From positions 1-39,342 of the IMG/VR virus record IMGVR_UViG_3300033388_005916: DNA of 39,342 nucleotides, one strand, 5' to 3'. This DNA comes from a virus. Below, piece by piece: positions 13,730 to 21,336 of the stretch (its first letter is position 1; the number at the start of each line of letters is the position of its first letter). A program made the position numbers and the translations under genes. The notes under the pieces were generated by a model. It ran no database searches. It was not told the origin of the DNA and saw nothing but the letters and a program-made list of their open reading frames with translations.

Positions 13730-13945
13730 ATGACATATTTAGAAAGATTAACCGAAGAAAAAAATCATGCTATATTGGTTGAAAAGATTGCTTTTCTAAT
13801 GCATTTTTACGAAAAACTAGGATGTAATATGCCTAAATTTGCTAAAGAATGGAACAAAAAGGATATTAAAAATACTACATATGGGACAATGTTATTTTAT
13901 CGTGCGGAAGAAATTGCTAAGATCAAATTAAAAGAAGATATATGA
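13730..13945 (+). CDS. Hypothetical protein
   Basis: 71 residues from ATG 13730, with AGGAGG eight bases ahead. The frame is open to 13598 but that would run through the promoter. MTYLERLTEEKNHAILVEKI, Tyr/Lys-rich, helical. Unknown; first gene of the small-gene block after the control region. Confidence 0.7.
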   Translation: MTYLERLTEEKNHAILVEKIAFLMHFYEKLGCNMPKFAKEWNKKDIKNTTYGTMLFYRAEEIAKIKLKEDI

Positions 13946-14060
13946 CAAGATTGTATTTAAAATTACGATATTGTAACTTTTCTTACGATATTGTTCTTTT
14001 ATTACGATATGGTAATTGAGTGAAATTGCTAAGTGATTGATTTTATTGATTATGGAAAGT

Positions 14061-14076
14061 TGGCACACCGAATGCA
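14061..14076 (+). promoter_or_regulatory. Sigma-54-like -24/-12 promoter
   Basis: TGGCACACCGAATGCA, full TGGCAC at -24 and ATGCA at -12 in exact spacing, then TATAGTATATAGTATAACC. Precedes the small membrane-protein gene at 14116. Confidence 0.7.
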
Positions 14077-14115
14077 TATAGTATATAGTATAACCATTAA
14101 AAAAGGAGAATGAAA

Positions 14116-14232
14116 ATGTTAACAACAATGATTATCAATTTATACACGGGATTATGGATTGTCGGCTTTTTTTCAATCGCTTTACCAATAGCAATGATTT
14201 GTAAAAGTTTTTTAGTCAATATGTTTGCATAA
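14116..14232 (+). CDS. Small membrane protein
   Basis: 38 residues, almost wholly hydrophobic (TGLWIVGFFSIALPIAMI), one transmembrane helix. SD AAAGGAGAATG. ATG 14116 preferred over ATG 14110 for spacing. Unknown. Confidence 0.6.
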   Translation: MLTTMIINLYTGLWIVGFFSIALPIAMICKSFLVNMFA

Positions 14233-14248
14233 AAAAGGGAGCTTTACA

Positions 14249-14443
14249 ATGGATACAATTAAGATTAAAAGAAATAAGACCGGGTATACCGCTACAATGG
14301 TTGATGGCGACAGTAAAGCCGAAGCAATTGAATTATTCGGCACTAATGTAATACAGACGGCTTTCACTGAAAAAGCCGATTATTTAGATGTTATTAAAGA
14401 GATTAGACGCCTTAATCCGGATTGCTATGTTATCGAAGGGTAA
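14249..14443 (+). CDS. Hypothetical protein
   Basis: 64 residues from ATG 14249 (SD GGGAG). Beta-strand start (MDTIKIKRNKTGYTATMVDG), then a helix and LNPDCYVIEG. Resembles a small single-domain alpha/beta protein; no family recognised. Confidence 0.65.
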   Translation: MDTIKIKRNKTGYTATMVDGDSKAEAIELFGTNVIQTAFTEKADYLDVIKEIRRLNPDCYVIEG

Positions 14444-14518
14444 ATGGTCGATTCCAAGGTTATAGAGATAGGCTTTTGAAAGTATTTATTAATCATTTAA
14501 ACAAGAAAGGGTTTTATA

Positions 14519-14620
14519 ATGTTATCAGTGTTATTAATTTTTATCAGCTTATTTTTTACTGGATTTGTTTCAGGTATAGTAATGGCTAATATATGGCAAT
14601 TACTAAAGAAAGGGCTTTAA
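14519..14620 (+). CDS. 33-residue membrane micro-protein
   Basis: One transmembrane helix (VLLIFISLFFTGFVSGIVM) and a short basic end. Leader AAAGGGTTTTATA, a variant of the AAAGGGCTTTAAA leader used by neighbouring genes. Unknown. Confidence 0.5.
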   Translation: MLSVLLIFISLFFTGFVSGIVMANIWQLLKKGL

Positions 14621-14621
14621 A

Positions 14622-14822
14622 ATGCTAACAAATACTATAGAATATAAGGCGTTAAAAAACAGAGTAGCTAAATATCTTAGTATTGATAGTAGTAATATTT
14701 CTAGTATTGTCAATCCCATGTGGAACAAAAAATTAATCTATTACTTAGTTACTTTGGTTGATATTAGGTTTAGATCACTATTATTAAGAGATACTAAAGA
14801 CGGTTTTACCGTAGTTAAATAA
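14622..14822 (+). CDS. Hypothetical protein
   Basis: 66 residues, helical, with SSNISSIVNPMWNKKL in the middle. Uses the leader AAAGGGCTTTAAA immediately upstream. Unknown. Confidence 0.65.
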   Translation: MLTNTIEYKALKNRVAKYLSIDSSNISSIVNPMWNKKLIYYLVTLVDIRFRSLLLRDTKDGFTVVK

Positions 14823-14843
14823 TCTAAGAAAAGGAGCCTTATT

Positions 14844-15011
14844 ATGATACCGAGATTAAAAAATTTAATGGCTAAACATAAGGTTACGTTATATGCTAGT
14901 GACGGTATGAAATTTGAGATAGTATGTGATAGTATGCTGGAAGCTCAAATCTTCGCAAATAGTCAATATGTTTATAAGTATACGCCGGGCTATAGAATAG
15001 AAAAGGTTTAA
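14844..15011 (+). CDS. Hypothetical protein
   Basis: 55 residues (MIPRLKNLMAKHKVTLYASD...), SD AAGGAG. Small alpha/beta-looking protein, ends just before two inverted repeats. Unknown. Confidence 0.6.
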   Translation: MIPRLKNLMAKHKVTLYASDGMKFEIVCDSMLEAQIFANSQYVYKYTPGYRIEKV

Positions 15012-15024
15012 AAAACACCGGCCT

Positions 15025-15104
15025 TATAGATTGACCGCCATTAATCTATAGGAGCCTTATGAGACGGTTTAGGTTACCCCTTTTCCTAGACCGTCTCAAT
15101 AAGG
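15025..15104 (+). terminator. Pair of hairpins, second very long
   Basis: TATAGATT (15025-15032) pairs with AATCTATA (15043-15050). Then 15055-15073 pairs with 15085-15104 over about 19 bp (CCTTAT-GAGACGGT / ACCGTCTC-A-ATAAGG, one bulged base and one wobble) around an 11-base loop. No long T-run follows, so it could stop transcription, protect an RNA end, or be a protein-binding site next to the parS. Confidence 0.5.
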
Positions 15105-15137
15105 TTATTGATAGAGATTAAAGACAATTTAATGTAA

Positions 15138-15153
15138 TGTTTCACGTGAAACA
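15138..15153. promoter_or_regulatory. parS site (ParB/Spo0J binding), perfect consensus
   Basis: TGTTTCACGTGAAACA is a perfect 16-bp palindrome identical to the consensus bacterial chromosomal parS. ParB binds it as a dimer, spreads, and connects DNA to the segregation and SMC machinery. Here it lies between genes. No ParA or ParB gene is in the window, so the ParB would come from the host or elsewhere in the phage genome. Confidence 0.8.
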
Positions 15154-15188
15154 TATTTGATTAATCCTTAATATAAGAGGGCTTTAAA

Positions 15189-15338
15189 ATGAAGTTTAAA
15201 AAATATTGTCATTCTTTTATATGTTCGGATGATATGAATTTATCCGAAGTGGTTCACTTTATAATGTTTAATCTATGTGAGATATTAATAGTTATTAAAA
15301 AATTTATATCAAATATTATAGCGAAACAGGGGCTTTAA
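15189..15338 (+). CDS. Hypothetical small protein
   Basis: 49 residues, three Cys, hydrophobic C-terminal half (ILIVIKKFISNIIAKQGL). Leader AGGGCTTTAAA shared with 14622 and 15340. Unknown. Confidence 0.55.
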   Translation: MKFKKYCHSFICSDDMNLSEVVHFIMFNLCEILIVIKKFISNIIAKQGL

Positions 15339-15339
15339 A

Positions 15340-15465
15340 ATGTTAGTAAGTTTTATTTTATCAATCGGGTATATGATTTTATTAGCTTATATAACCATGA
15401 TACAAAGAGATCTTAAATCTAAAAGAGATTGTAAACGATTAAATAACATAAAAAGGAGTAAATAA
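15340..15465 (+). CDS. Small membrane protein
   Basis: 41 residues: transmembrane helix (LVSFILSIGYMILLAYITM) and a basic tail. Leader GGGGCTTTAAA. Stop overlaps next start as TAATG. Confidence 0.55.
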   Translation: MLVSFILSIGYMILLAYITMIQRDLKSKRDCKRLNNIKRSK

Positions 15466-15767
15466 TGATAACAAAAACAACATATGAAATATTAAATGAC
15501 ATTATTAAAAAATTTGACTTTGAATTGATTCACGCTTATATGACTATTAACAAATGGTATTGGCAAAACGAAAAGAAAGCGTCCTCTATCGACGACTTAA
15601 AATATACCGCTACAAGTTTGTTATTAGAGGTTATTAAAACGAGTAGAGAATCTGACACTGAATATACGTTCTCTAGTACAGGTGGTTTTAAAGCTAGTTT
15701 TTACCCTAGATGTAATGCATATAGCCTTGAATTTATTATTGAAAGAAAATCTGTAAGCGCAAATTAA
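15465..15767 (+). CDS. Hypothetical protein
   Basis: 100 residues. Helical N-terminal half (NDIIKKFDFELIHAYMTIN; INKWYWQNEKKASSI, helix, LLLEVIKTS), then a beta-hairpin C-terminus (TGGFKASFYPRCNAYSLEFI). Looks like a conserved phage protein family but I cannot name it. SD AAAAGGAGTAA. Confidence 0.7.
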   Translation: MITKTTYEILNDIIKKFDFELIHAYMTINKWYWQNEKKASSIDDLKYTATSLLLEVIKTSRESDTEYTFSSTGGFKASFYPRCNAYSLEFIIERKSVSAN

Positions 15768-16303
15768 AAATATTTCAAAATAGGTTGGAATATATAATTT
15801 TAAGATAACTAAGGATACTAATGTTTTTCGACTGGTAACAATTGATAACATTGAATGTAGCTAAAATCTAATACATAAGCACGTAATTACGTATTGGAAA
15901 TTTAAGACTTCGAGAGGTTACTTTGATAATTAGAAATAACAGAAATAATACTCATAACATACATAAAATAATACAAATTATATTACAACAATCAACAAAA
16001 TATAACAAGAAATATCACAATCTACCTCTCAATTATTATCACTTACGATCTCATAATCATATTGATTTTCAACACTAATAAAGAAATTAGAATAATTTTA
16101 AAGTTAGAGTAAAACAGTTAAAATCTAGTATTATCAGTGGCTACAAATACTTTAATTATACTTTAACTTTAATAACAAAATTGTATTATAAATTTATATA
16201 GTATGTCGATCTTGAACAATGAAATATAATAAGGTTTTTAAAATAGTTTAAAAAGCATGATATGTTACAGAACAATACATTTTTAAAAAGAGGAATATAC
16301 ATT
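15768..16303. other. Gene-free region with inverted repeats
   Basis: About 535 bases, no convincing gene. Contains a 12-bp palindrome ACGTAATTACGT (15881-15892) and an inverted repeat TTAAAGTTAGAGTA / TACTTTAACTTTAA (16098-16111 and 16159-16172, 12 of 14). The plus strand from about 15930 to 16060 is A/C-rich. No -24/-12 motif seen. Probably the promoter region of the paralogue pair. Confidence 0.5.
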
Positions 16304-16738
16304 ATGAGAGAAACGATAGCTTATAAGATAGTATCGAAAAATTGGAAATCCTTTATGTTAGATAATATAAATCCGATACAATACAATAAACCAAAAAAAT
16401 ACATTTTATCATATGAACTTAATAAGAAAACAAACTGCATAAAAAATTCAATCGGAATAACGTGTTTTAAAACCTATACCGACGCTTTGAGATTCTTCTA
16501 TAGTTCACTTTATTACGATATGCAATTTTCTCCACTATTTATATTCGATCAAAGTATGCTATTGAAAGTAAAAGGAATAAAACAAAAACCCCTAACTTCT
16601 TTTTGCTCCGAACTAAATAAATTAGGTTATTTTTACGGAACAAAAGTTTATAACAATTTAATTAATAAAAACTTTCCTTCTGGGACAATATGTTTTGAAT
16701 CTATCATACCTTTAAAAGTAATTAAAAAATTTAAATAA
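16304..16738 (+). CDS. Tandem paralogue 1, unknown
   Basis: 144 residues from ATG 16304 (AGAGGAATATAC upstream; start aligned with the paralogue at 16802). Shared pattern: TIAYKIVSKNWKSF, YILSYELNKKT, SIGITCF, then PLTSFCSELNKLGYFY, and FPSGTICFESIIPLKVI. About half of residues agree with 16802. Cytoplasmic, no membrane segment. No function known; the YKxV...SYELNK...CF pattern loosely recalls phage domains that also end pentapeptide proteins such as 18677. Confidence 0.7.
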   Translation: MRETIAYKIVSKNWKSFMLDNINPIQYNKPKKYILSYELNKKTNCIKNSIGITCFKTYTDALRFFYSSLYYDMQFSPLFIFDQSMLLKVKGIKQKPLTSFCSELNKLGYFYGTKVYNNLINKNFPSGTICFESIIPLKVIKKFK

Positions 16739-16801
16739 ACACAGTATAAAATATGCATTAAATCTAAGATAATATTATAGAATATTTAAGGAAGATATAT
16801 T

Positions 16802-17242
16802 ATGAAAAAAACAATAGCTTATAAGGTAGTATCGGAAAATTGGAAATCCTTTATACTAGATTCAATTAAAGGAAAAAGACCAGATGAGTATATATTATCG
16901 TATGAGCTTAATAAGGAAACAAAGTGTGTGAAAAATTCAATAGGAATAATGTGCTTTGAAAAACCTTCTCAAGCTTTTGACTTTTTTTATACTAATATGA
17001 TAGGTCTATTAGACGGTATAATATTAGAAATCGAAGGAATAGATCAAATGCCTTTATGTAGACTCTGTACTGTAATAAATGAATTAGACTACTTTTACAA
17101 AACAAATCCTAAATTTAGAACATATAGTAGTGAATATTTTCCAGAAGGGACAATACTTTTTAGTTCAATAATACCCTTAAAAATAAACCAAATATTAAAT
17201 TTTAACACGGCATACAATTATGCATCAATAATATATAACTAA
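16802..17242 (+). CDS. Tandem paralogue 2, unknown
   Basis: 146 residues. Same pattern as 16304: TIAYKVVSENWKSF, YILSYELNKETKC, SIGIMCFEKPSQAFDFFY, LEIEGIDQMPLCRLC, and FPEGTILFSSIIPLKI. Starts with an AAGGAAGATAT leader. A recent duplication by sequence similarity; divergence of the middle suggests different partners. Confidence 0.7.
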   Translation: MKKTIAYKVVSENWKSFILDSIKGKRPDEYILSYELNKETKCVKNSIGIMCFEKPSQAFDFFYTNMIGLLDGIILEIEGIDQMPLCRLCTVINELDYFYKTNPKFRTYSSEYFPEGTILFSSIIPLKINQILNFNTAYNYASIIYN

Positions 17243-17302
17243 TCAATATTTCATTTACCTTGATAAAGCTTCAAACACTTTAAAAGATAGGAATTTTATA
17301 TA

Positions 17303-17578
17303 ATGGAATGTAAAAACAATTGCTACAAAATTTATTATCAAAATAAAATAGCTGGTAAAGAATTTACCACCGATGATTATTTTTTATACATCCTGTCATT
17401 ATATGATTGTCGCTTACATCATATCGCAAAAATAAGAAAATATATATCATATACCCTAAAAGGTTTCATAGACTGTTTACTTCTTACTAATCAAATAAAT
17501 ATTGTCGATCATAAAAACTATCTAATCATAATCAATACTTACGTTAATTATACTAAAAAAGGGAATAAGATATCATGA
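17303..17578 (+). CDS. Hypothetical helical protein
   Basis: 91 residues, Cys near both ends of the first third, helical C-terminus (YTLKGFIDCLLLTNQINIVD). The GFIDCLL helix resembles GYLDCLF in the gene at 20154. Weak SD (GATAGGAATT). Overlaps the next gene as ATGA. Confidence 0.65.
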   Translation: MECKNNCYKIYYQNKIAGKEFTTDDYFLYILSLYDCRLHHIAKIRKYISYTLKGFIDCLLLTNQINIVDHKNYLIIINTYVNYTKKGNKIS

Positions 17579-17814
17579 AAAAATTTATATTAGAGCGTGA
17601 AAATAAATACATAAGAAGTAATCAAAAAAACTGTCTAAAAAAACTATACGATCTTAGAGAAGAAAACTTAAGGCAAATTATAACCCTTTTAAATAACCCA
17701 TGTGTAAGGGATCTTAATAAAGAATATATGGCAAAAATACAAAAAGATTGTATAAATTTATATAATTCTTTAACCGATATAGTAAGCTTTACAGAGTCAT
17801 TATATTTTCTATAA
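17575..17814 (+). CDS. Hypothetical helical protein
   Basis: 79 residues, coiled-coil-like (KNCLKKLYDLREENLRQIIT), coupled to 17303. SD GGGAATAAG. Unknown. Confidence 0.65.
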   Translation: MKKFILERENKYIRSNQKNCLKKLYDLREENLRQIITLLNNPCVRDLNKEYMAKIQKDCINLYNSLTDIVSFTESLYFL

Positions 17815-17830
17815 CAAAGGGGTAAAAATA

Positions 17831-18031
17831 ATGATAATCAATTATTCAATACATAGTTCACCGATTTATAAAGAAACAACTATATTTTCCGTATCGGATT
17901 ATAGTAATATTGGTAAAAATTTAATATATCTTTTAAGAGAATATGGATATACCGAACTAATTGCCTATCGATATCCTTTACATATCCCGGAATTGGGTAT
18001 AACTATCGGAGAAATAATACAAGGATTATAA
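17831..18031 (+). CDS. Hypothetical protein
   Basis: 66 residues, alpha/beta pattern, tyrosine-rich (IGKNLIYLLREYGYTELIAY). SD AAAGGGG. Unknown. Confidence 0.65.
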   Translation: MIINYSIHSSPIYKETTIFSVSDYSNIGKNLIYLLREYGYTELIAYRYPLHIPELGITIGEIIQGL

Positions 18032-18103
18032 ACCAACAATGAATGTATCTAAAAAGCATCTAAAAAGTAAACAATTTTAAATAACGAAAGGGATTAAAAT
18101 ATC

Positions 18104-18385
18104 ATGATAGTTGAAAAAGATGTAATAAAATTTAGTGATGAAAAAGAAGAAAAAACCTATAAATGTAAAAGTAAATTATTAGCCTTAAGTATTAAAAAAC
18201 TTCTTAAAAATGATAAAAATATAAGAATTATTAAGATGACTATAAAACAATGCGATATCGGCATACCTTATGATTTTATTATACATTTTTGGGCTTATGC
18301 TGATAGAATACAAGCTGAAAAGTTATTAAGAAAAAAGTATATTTTTGTTTCTTTAGGCTATGGTGAAATGATAACAAATAAATAA
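18104..18385 (+). CDS. Hypothetical protein
   Basis: 93 residues, Lys-rich first half, then beta/alpha with CDIGIPYDFIIHFWAYADRI. Leader AAAGGGATTAAAATATC. Unknown. Confidence 0.65.
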   Translation: MIVEKDVIKFSDEKEEKTYKCKSKLLALSIKKLLKNDKNIRIIKMTIKQCDIGIPYDFIIHFWAYADRIQAEKLLRKKYIFVSLGYGEMITNK

Positions 18386-18399
18386 AAAGGATAAAAATT

Positions 18400-18558
18400 A
18401 TGAATATTTGGTATAAGTATAAAGATAATAAGCCGGAAAAAATTGATATATATCCAAAATGTGAAATAGATTACATGATAAGAGAGTACAGAATAGCTTT
18501 TAAAGCCGATCAAAAAAATATAAAGGTTTGGGCCGGGTTACGAAAAGATGAGCCTTAA
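18400..18558 (+). CDS. Hypothetical small protein
   Basis: 52 residues (MNIWYKYKDNKPEKIDIYPK...), basic, Trp near both ends. Leader AAAAGGATAAAAATT, the form used throughout this block. Unknown. Confidence 0.6.
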   Translation: MNIWYKYKDNKPEKIDIYPKCEIDYMIREYRIAFKADQKNIKVWAGLRKDEP

Positions 18559-18579
18559 AACGATTAATAGGGGTATAAT

Positions 18580-18660
18580 ATGAGCTTATTTGGTTTGGGT
18601 ATATTATTATTAACACTGGGATTTATTGCATATGGTTTTTATGTAATATGTAAATTGTAA
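18580..18660 (+). CDS. 26-residue membrane micro-protein
   Basis: SLFGLGILLLTLGFIAYGFY, one transmembrane helix, with a GGGGTATAATATG leader. Similar in plan to 11179 and 14519. Unknown. Confidence 0.5.
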   Translation: MSLFGLGILLLTLGFIAYGFYVICKL

Positions 18661-18676
18661 TAAAGGATAAATTAAA

Positions 18677-19486
18677 ATGAATAAAATAATTATAACTAAC
18701 ATTTATTTTAAAGAAATTTTTTCACATAGACGATTTAATAATTCTATTAAAAAAACACTTGAAATATCTGTAAATAAAGGAGCTAATCTATGGAAAGCTG
18801 ATCTAAGGGGAGCTAATCTATGGGAAGCTGATCTAGGGGGAGCTAGTCTATGGGAAGCTGATCTAAAGGAAGCTAATCTAAGGGGAGCTAATCTAAGGGG
18901 AGCTAGTCTAAGGAGAGCTAATCTAAGTGGAACTAATCTAAAGGAAGCTAATCTAAGGGGAGCTAATCTAAAGGAAGCTAATCTAAGGGGAGCTAGTCTA
19001 TGGGAAGCTGATCTAAAGGAAGCTGATCTAAGGGGAGCTGATCTAAGTGGAACTAATCTAAGTGGAACTAATCTAAGGGGAACTAATCTAAGGGGAGCTA
19101 AAATTAATAATATATATAGAACTAATTTAAATATTTTAAAATCTCAAAAAAATAATCTAATTGTATATAAATATTTAAATAATAACTTAACATCACCTTA
19201 TCAAAATTTTAAATATAGAATAGGGAAAGAATATACATCTATAAATGCAAATGAAAATAATAAAATATTATGCGGCAAAGGAATAAATATAGCTACGCTT
19301 GAATGGTGCTTACAAAATACTAATAATAATATAAATGATTATATATATATTGAATGTGAAATTAATCCCCACGATTTAATTATACCTTTTAATTCAGATG
19401 GTAAATTTAGAATAAAATCAGGTGGCAAAATAAAATTAAATAAAATATTAACAAAAATAGAAATTGATGAAATAATAAATAACTAA
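18677..19486 (+). CDS. Pentapeptide-repeat protein with C-terminal globular domain
   Basis: 269 residues. Residues about 33-140 are over 20 pentapeptides of the A(N/D/S)LRG/KEA type, which fold as a right-handed square beta-helix; such proteins often mimic DNA or protect gyrase. The C-terminal 125 residues (LIVYKYLNNNLTSPYQNFKY, CGKGINIATLEWCL, GKFRIKSGGK) form a separate domain that I recognise from other phage pentapeptide proteins without a function. The DNA repeats are 15 bp and nearly identical, so copy number can change by slippage. Confidence 0.85.
   Translation: MNKIIITNIYFKEIFSHRRFNNSIKKTLEISVNKGANLWKADLRGANLWEADLGGASLWEADLKEANLRGANLRGASLRRANLSGTNLKEANLRGANLKEANLRGASLWEADLKEADLRGADLSGTNLSGTNLRGTNLRGAKINNIYRTNLNILKSQKNNLIVYKYLNNNLTSPYQNFKYRIGKEYTSINANENNKILCGKGINIATLEWCLQNTNNNINDYIYIECEINPHDLIIPFNSDGKFRIKSGGKIKLNKILTKIEIDEIINN
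18779..19103 (+). repeat. 15-bp DNA repeats coding pentapeptides
   Basis: Twenty-plus near-identical units such as GGAGCTAATCTAAGG, GAAGCTGATCTAAAG. Conserved at DNA level as well as protein level, as expected after recent slippage expansion. Confidence 0.85.
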
Positions 19487-19505
19487 TATAAAAGGATAAA
19501 CAATT

Positions 19506-19697
19506 ATGAGCTTAAAAAATGAATATATAATGAATAATTTTTATAAAAAAGCTTTTAAAGAAGATAATATTCCAGATGAAATTAAGCGAGCAAGTATTCA
19601 AATATGCAATGCCTATAATATAAAAGGGATATGTGATCCGGTATATATCGGTAATGTGATTATAAATTGTATAAACAATATAGACAAAAAAGGATAA
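19506..19697 (+). CDS. Hypothetical protein
   Basis: 63 residues; two Cys (SIQICNAYNIKGICDPVYIG). Leader AAAAGGATAAACAATT. Unknown. Confidence 0.6.
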   Translation: MSLKNEYIMNNFYKKAFKEDNIPDEIKRASIQICNAYNIKGICDPVYIGNVIINCINNIDKKG

Positions 19698-19705
19698 ATA
19701 AAATA

Positions 19706-19909
19706 ATGATAAAGATAAACTATAATTCAAATATAAGTAAAGAAGTAGAAAAAAAAACAGGTTTTAATAAAAATACTACTTATTTAAATGGTGATAAATT
19801 AGATATTATTAATATCATATTAATGAATAAATTTAATTTAAAAATAGAACAAGGATTTAAGGATAAACTACTATGTAAAACTTATATTATAAATATAATA
19901 AAACCCTAA
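19706..19909 (+). CDS. Hypothetical protein
   Basis: 67 residues from ATG 19706, placed after AAAAAAGGATAAATA; the frame is open to 19667 without an SD. Basic, Asn/Ile-rich. Unknown. Confidence 0.6.
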   Translation: MIKINYNSNISKEVEKKTGFNKNTTYLNGDKLDIINIILMNKFNLKIEQGFKDKLLCKTYIINIIKP

Positions 19910-19928
19910 TTATAAAAGGATAAAAATA

Positions 19929-20126
19929 ATGTATTATATATTCATTTTAAAAGATAATCTATATTCTTTATATAGTAATAAAAAAAATATACTTATTGTA
20001 AAAGGAAATAAAAAAAGGTTTATAAAATATATAAAAATTTTCAATAAAACAATAGAGGAAAATAAATATATTGCTAGGCATACTAAAGAATACAAAAAAT
20101 ATAAAAAAGAAATAACAATTAATTAA
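19929..20126 (+). CDS. Hypothetical basic protein
   Basis: 65 residues, very Lys/Tyr-rich (YIFILKDNLYSLYSNKKNIL). Leader AAAAGGATAAAAATA. Could bind nucleic acid by charge; unknown. Confidence 0.6.
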   Translation: MYYIFILKDNLYSLYSNKKNILIVKGNKKRFIKYIKIFNKTIEENKYIARHTKEYKKYKKEITIN

Positions 20127-20153
20127 TCATATAATAATAAAGGAGTAATAAAA

Positions 20154-20366
20154 ATGTTATGGTATGATAGACCGATTAATGTATTATTTAAATCATATGT
20201 AGATACAATGTCACATTTTCATAATTTAAGCAATCCTATTGATCGAATTATATTTATTTCTAAATGTATAGGGTATTTAGATTGCTTATTTAATCGAAAA
20301 ATAGGATTAAGGTATAAAGATTATAGATACCTTAAATTAAAATTATATTTAATGTTCAAAGAATAA
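20154..20366 (+). CDS. Hypothetical helical protein
   Basis: 70 residues; FISKCIGYLDCLFNRKIG resembles the GFIDCLL helix of 17303, suggesting a shared fold or duplication. SD AAAGGAGTAATA. Confidence 0.65.
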   Translation: MLWYDRPINVLFKSYVDTMSHFHNLSNPIDRIIFISKCIGYLDCLFNRKIGLRYKDYRYLKLKLYLMFKE

Positions 20367-20410
20367 ATAATTAAACAATAAATCCAAATGAAACAGGAAA
20401 GTAATAAAAT

Positions 20411-20599
20411 ATGATAACTTATCAATTTCAAAACCTTTTATATATTCATTACGGATTATCAAGTAGATATGTAAGAGATAAGAAAACATTATATATAGAA
20501 AGATCCTTAGGTTTTTCCAATCCATTCAGGAGAGCAATAGGCGAGGAAATAACAGATTTTTTAAGGGTAAACAAAGATAAGGAGTTAACAATAATATGA
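20411..20599 (+). CDS. Hypothetical protein
   Basis: 62 residues, no recognised family, basic/aromatic start (ITYQFQNLLYIHYGLSSRYV). Overlaps 20596 by ATGA. SD CAGGAAAG. Confidence 0.6.
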   Translation: MITYQFQNLLYIHYGLSSRYVRDKKTLYIERSLGFSNPFRRAIGEEITDFLRVNKDKELTII

Positions 20600-20913
20600 A
20601 AAATTTTACAGATAAATTAAAATGCAAAAATTGTAAATCCGAATTCTATAAAGAAATTACCGATAAAGATATTTATATAAATAATGATAAAAAATCTTAT
20701 ATAGAGTGTCCGTATTGTAATAGTATAATTTATTTATATAAAAAAATATATAAGATTAGATTACCTTGTGAAAGATTTTTTAATAAAATAGAAGCAATTA
20801 GCGAATATTATGCCGTAATGAAATTTATAAAAAAAGAAGAAAAACAATTTTCTTCATCATTTAATGAAAATACTATTATTGCTTTTAAAAATTCTATCAT
20901 AATAGAGGGATAA
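20596..20913 (+). CDS. Zinc-ribbon protein
   Basis: 105 residues: LKCKNCKSEFYK and IECPYCNSIIYL form a four-Cys ribbon; the C-terminal half is helical (FFNKIEAISEYYAVMKFIKK). Coupled to 20411. Function unknown. Confidence 0.7.
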   Translation: MKNFTDKLKCKNCKSEFYKEITDKDIYINNDKKSYIECPYCNSIIYLYKKIYKIRLPCERFFNKIEAISEYYAVMKFIKKEEKQFSSSFNENTIIAFKNSIIIEG

Positions 20914-20915
20914 AT

Positions 20916-21314
20916 ATGATAATAACCGGAGCTTCACAAGACGATTCTCTAAGGGCCATTACCGAATTAAACATAAAATATGAAGGAAATTTAGTAGCTT
21001 CTACTATAATTCCATGTAATCTATATCCCGATAGACCTAAATATAAAATTAATTTATTAGTTAAAGACCAAAATAAAAAAGGTGGTAGAATTCTATATAC
21101 ATATAGAATAATGCCCTATAGCTGTTTTCACGCTCATTATGACTTTTTTAATAAACTTATCAAGATAAATCCTAAAGCTATAATAATGACTAGTGAGGAT
21201 TGGATAATTAAAAAAGATCCAATAGGAAATAAGATAATAGGTAATCCGCTTATAAGAGATAAAAGTAGAATTAATAGAATCAAACCGTCTTCTTATATAT
21301 GCAAATGTAAATAA
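20916..21314 (+). CDS. Hypothetical alpha/beta protein
   Basis: 132 residues beginning MIITGASQDDSLRAITELNI, which loosely suggests a nucleotide-binding start but lacks a real Walker or Rossmann motif. Ends SSYICKCK. Follows 20596 by two bases (SD AGAGGGAT). Confidence 0.65.
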   Translation: MIITGASQDDSLRAITELNIKYEGNLVASTIIPCNLYPDRPKYKINLLVKDQNKKGGRILYTYRIMPYSCFHAHYDFFNKLIKINPKAIIMTSEDWIIKKDPIGNKIIGNPLIRDKSRINRIKPSSYICKCK

Positions 21315-21336
21315 TGAAAAAAGGATAAACAAAATA

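Noticed and set aside
18779-19103. CRISPR array
   Set aside because: Repeats are 15 bp with no spacers and code pentapeptides in one frame.
18677-19486. Diversity-generating retroelement target
   Set aside because: No reverse transcriptase or template repeat in the window; variation would be by slippage.
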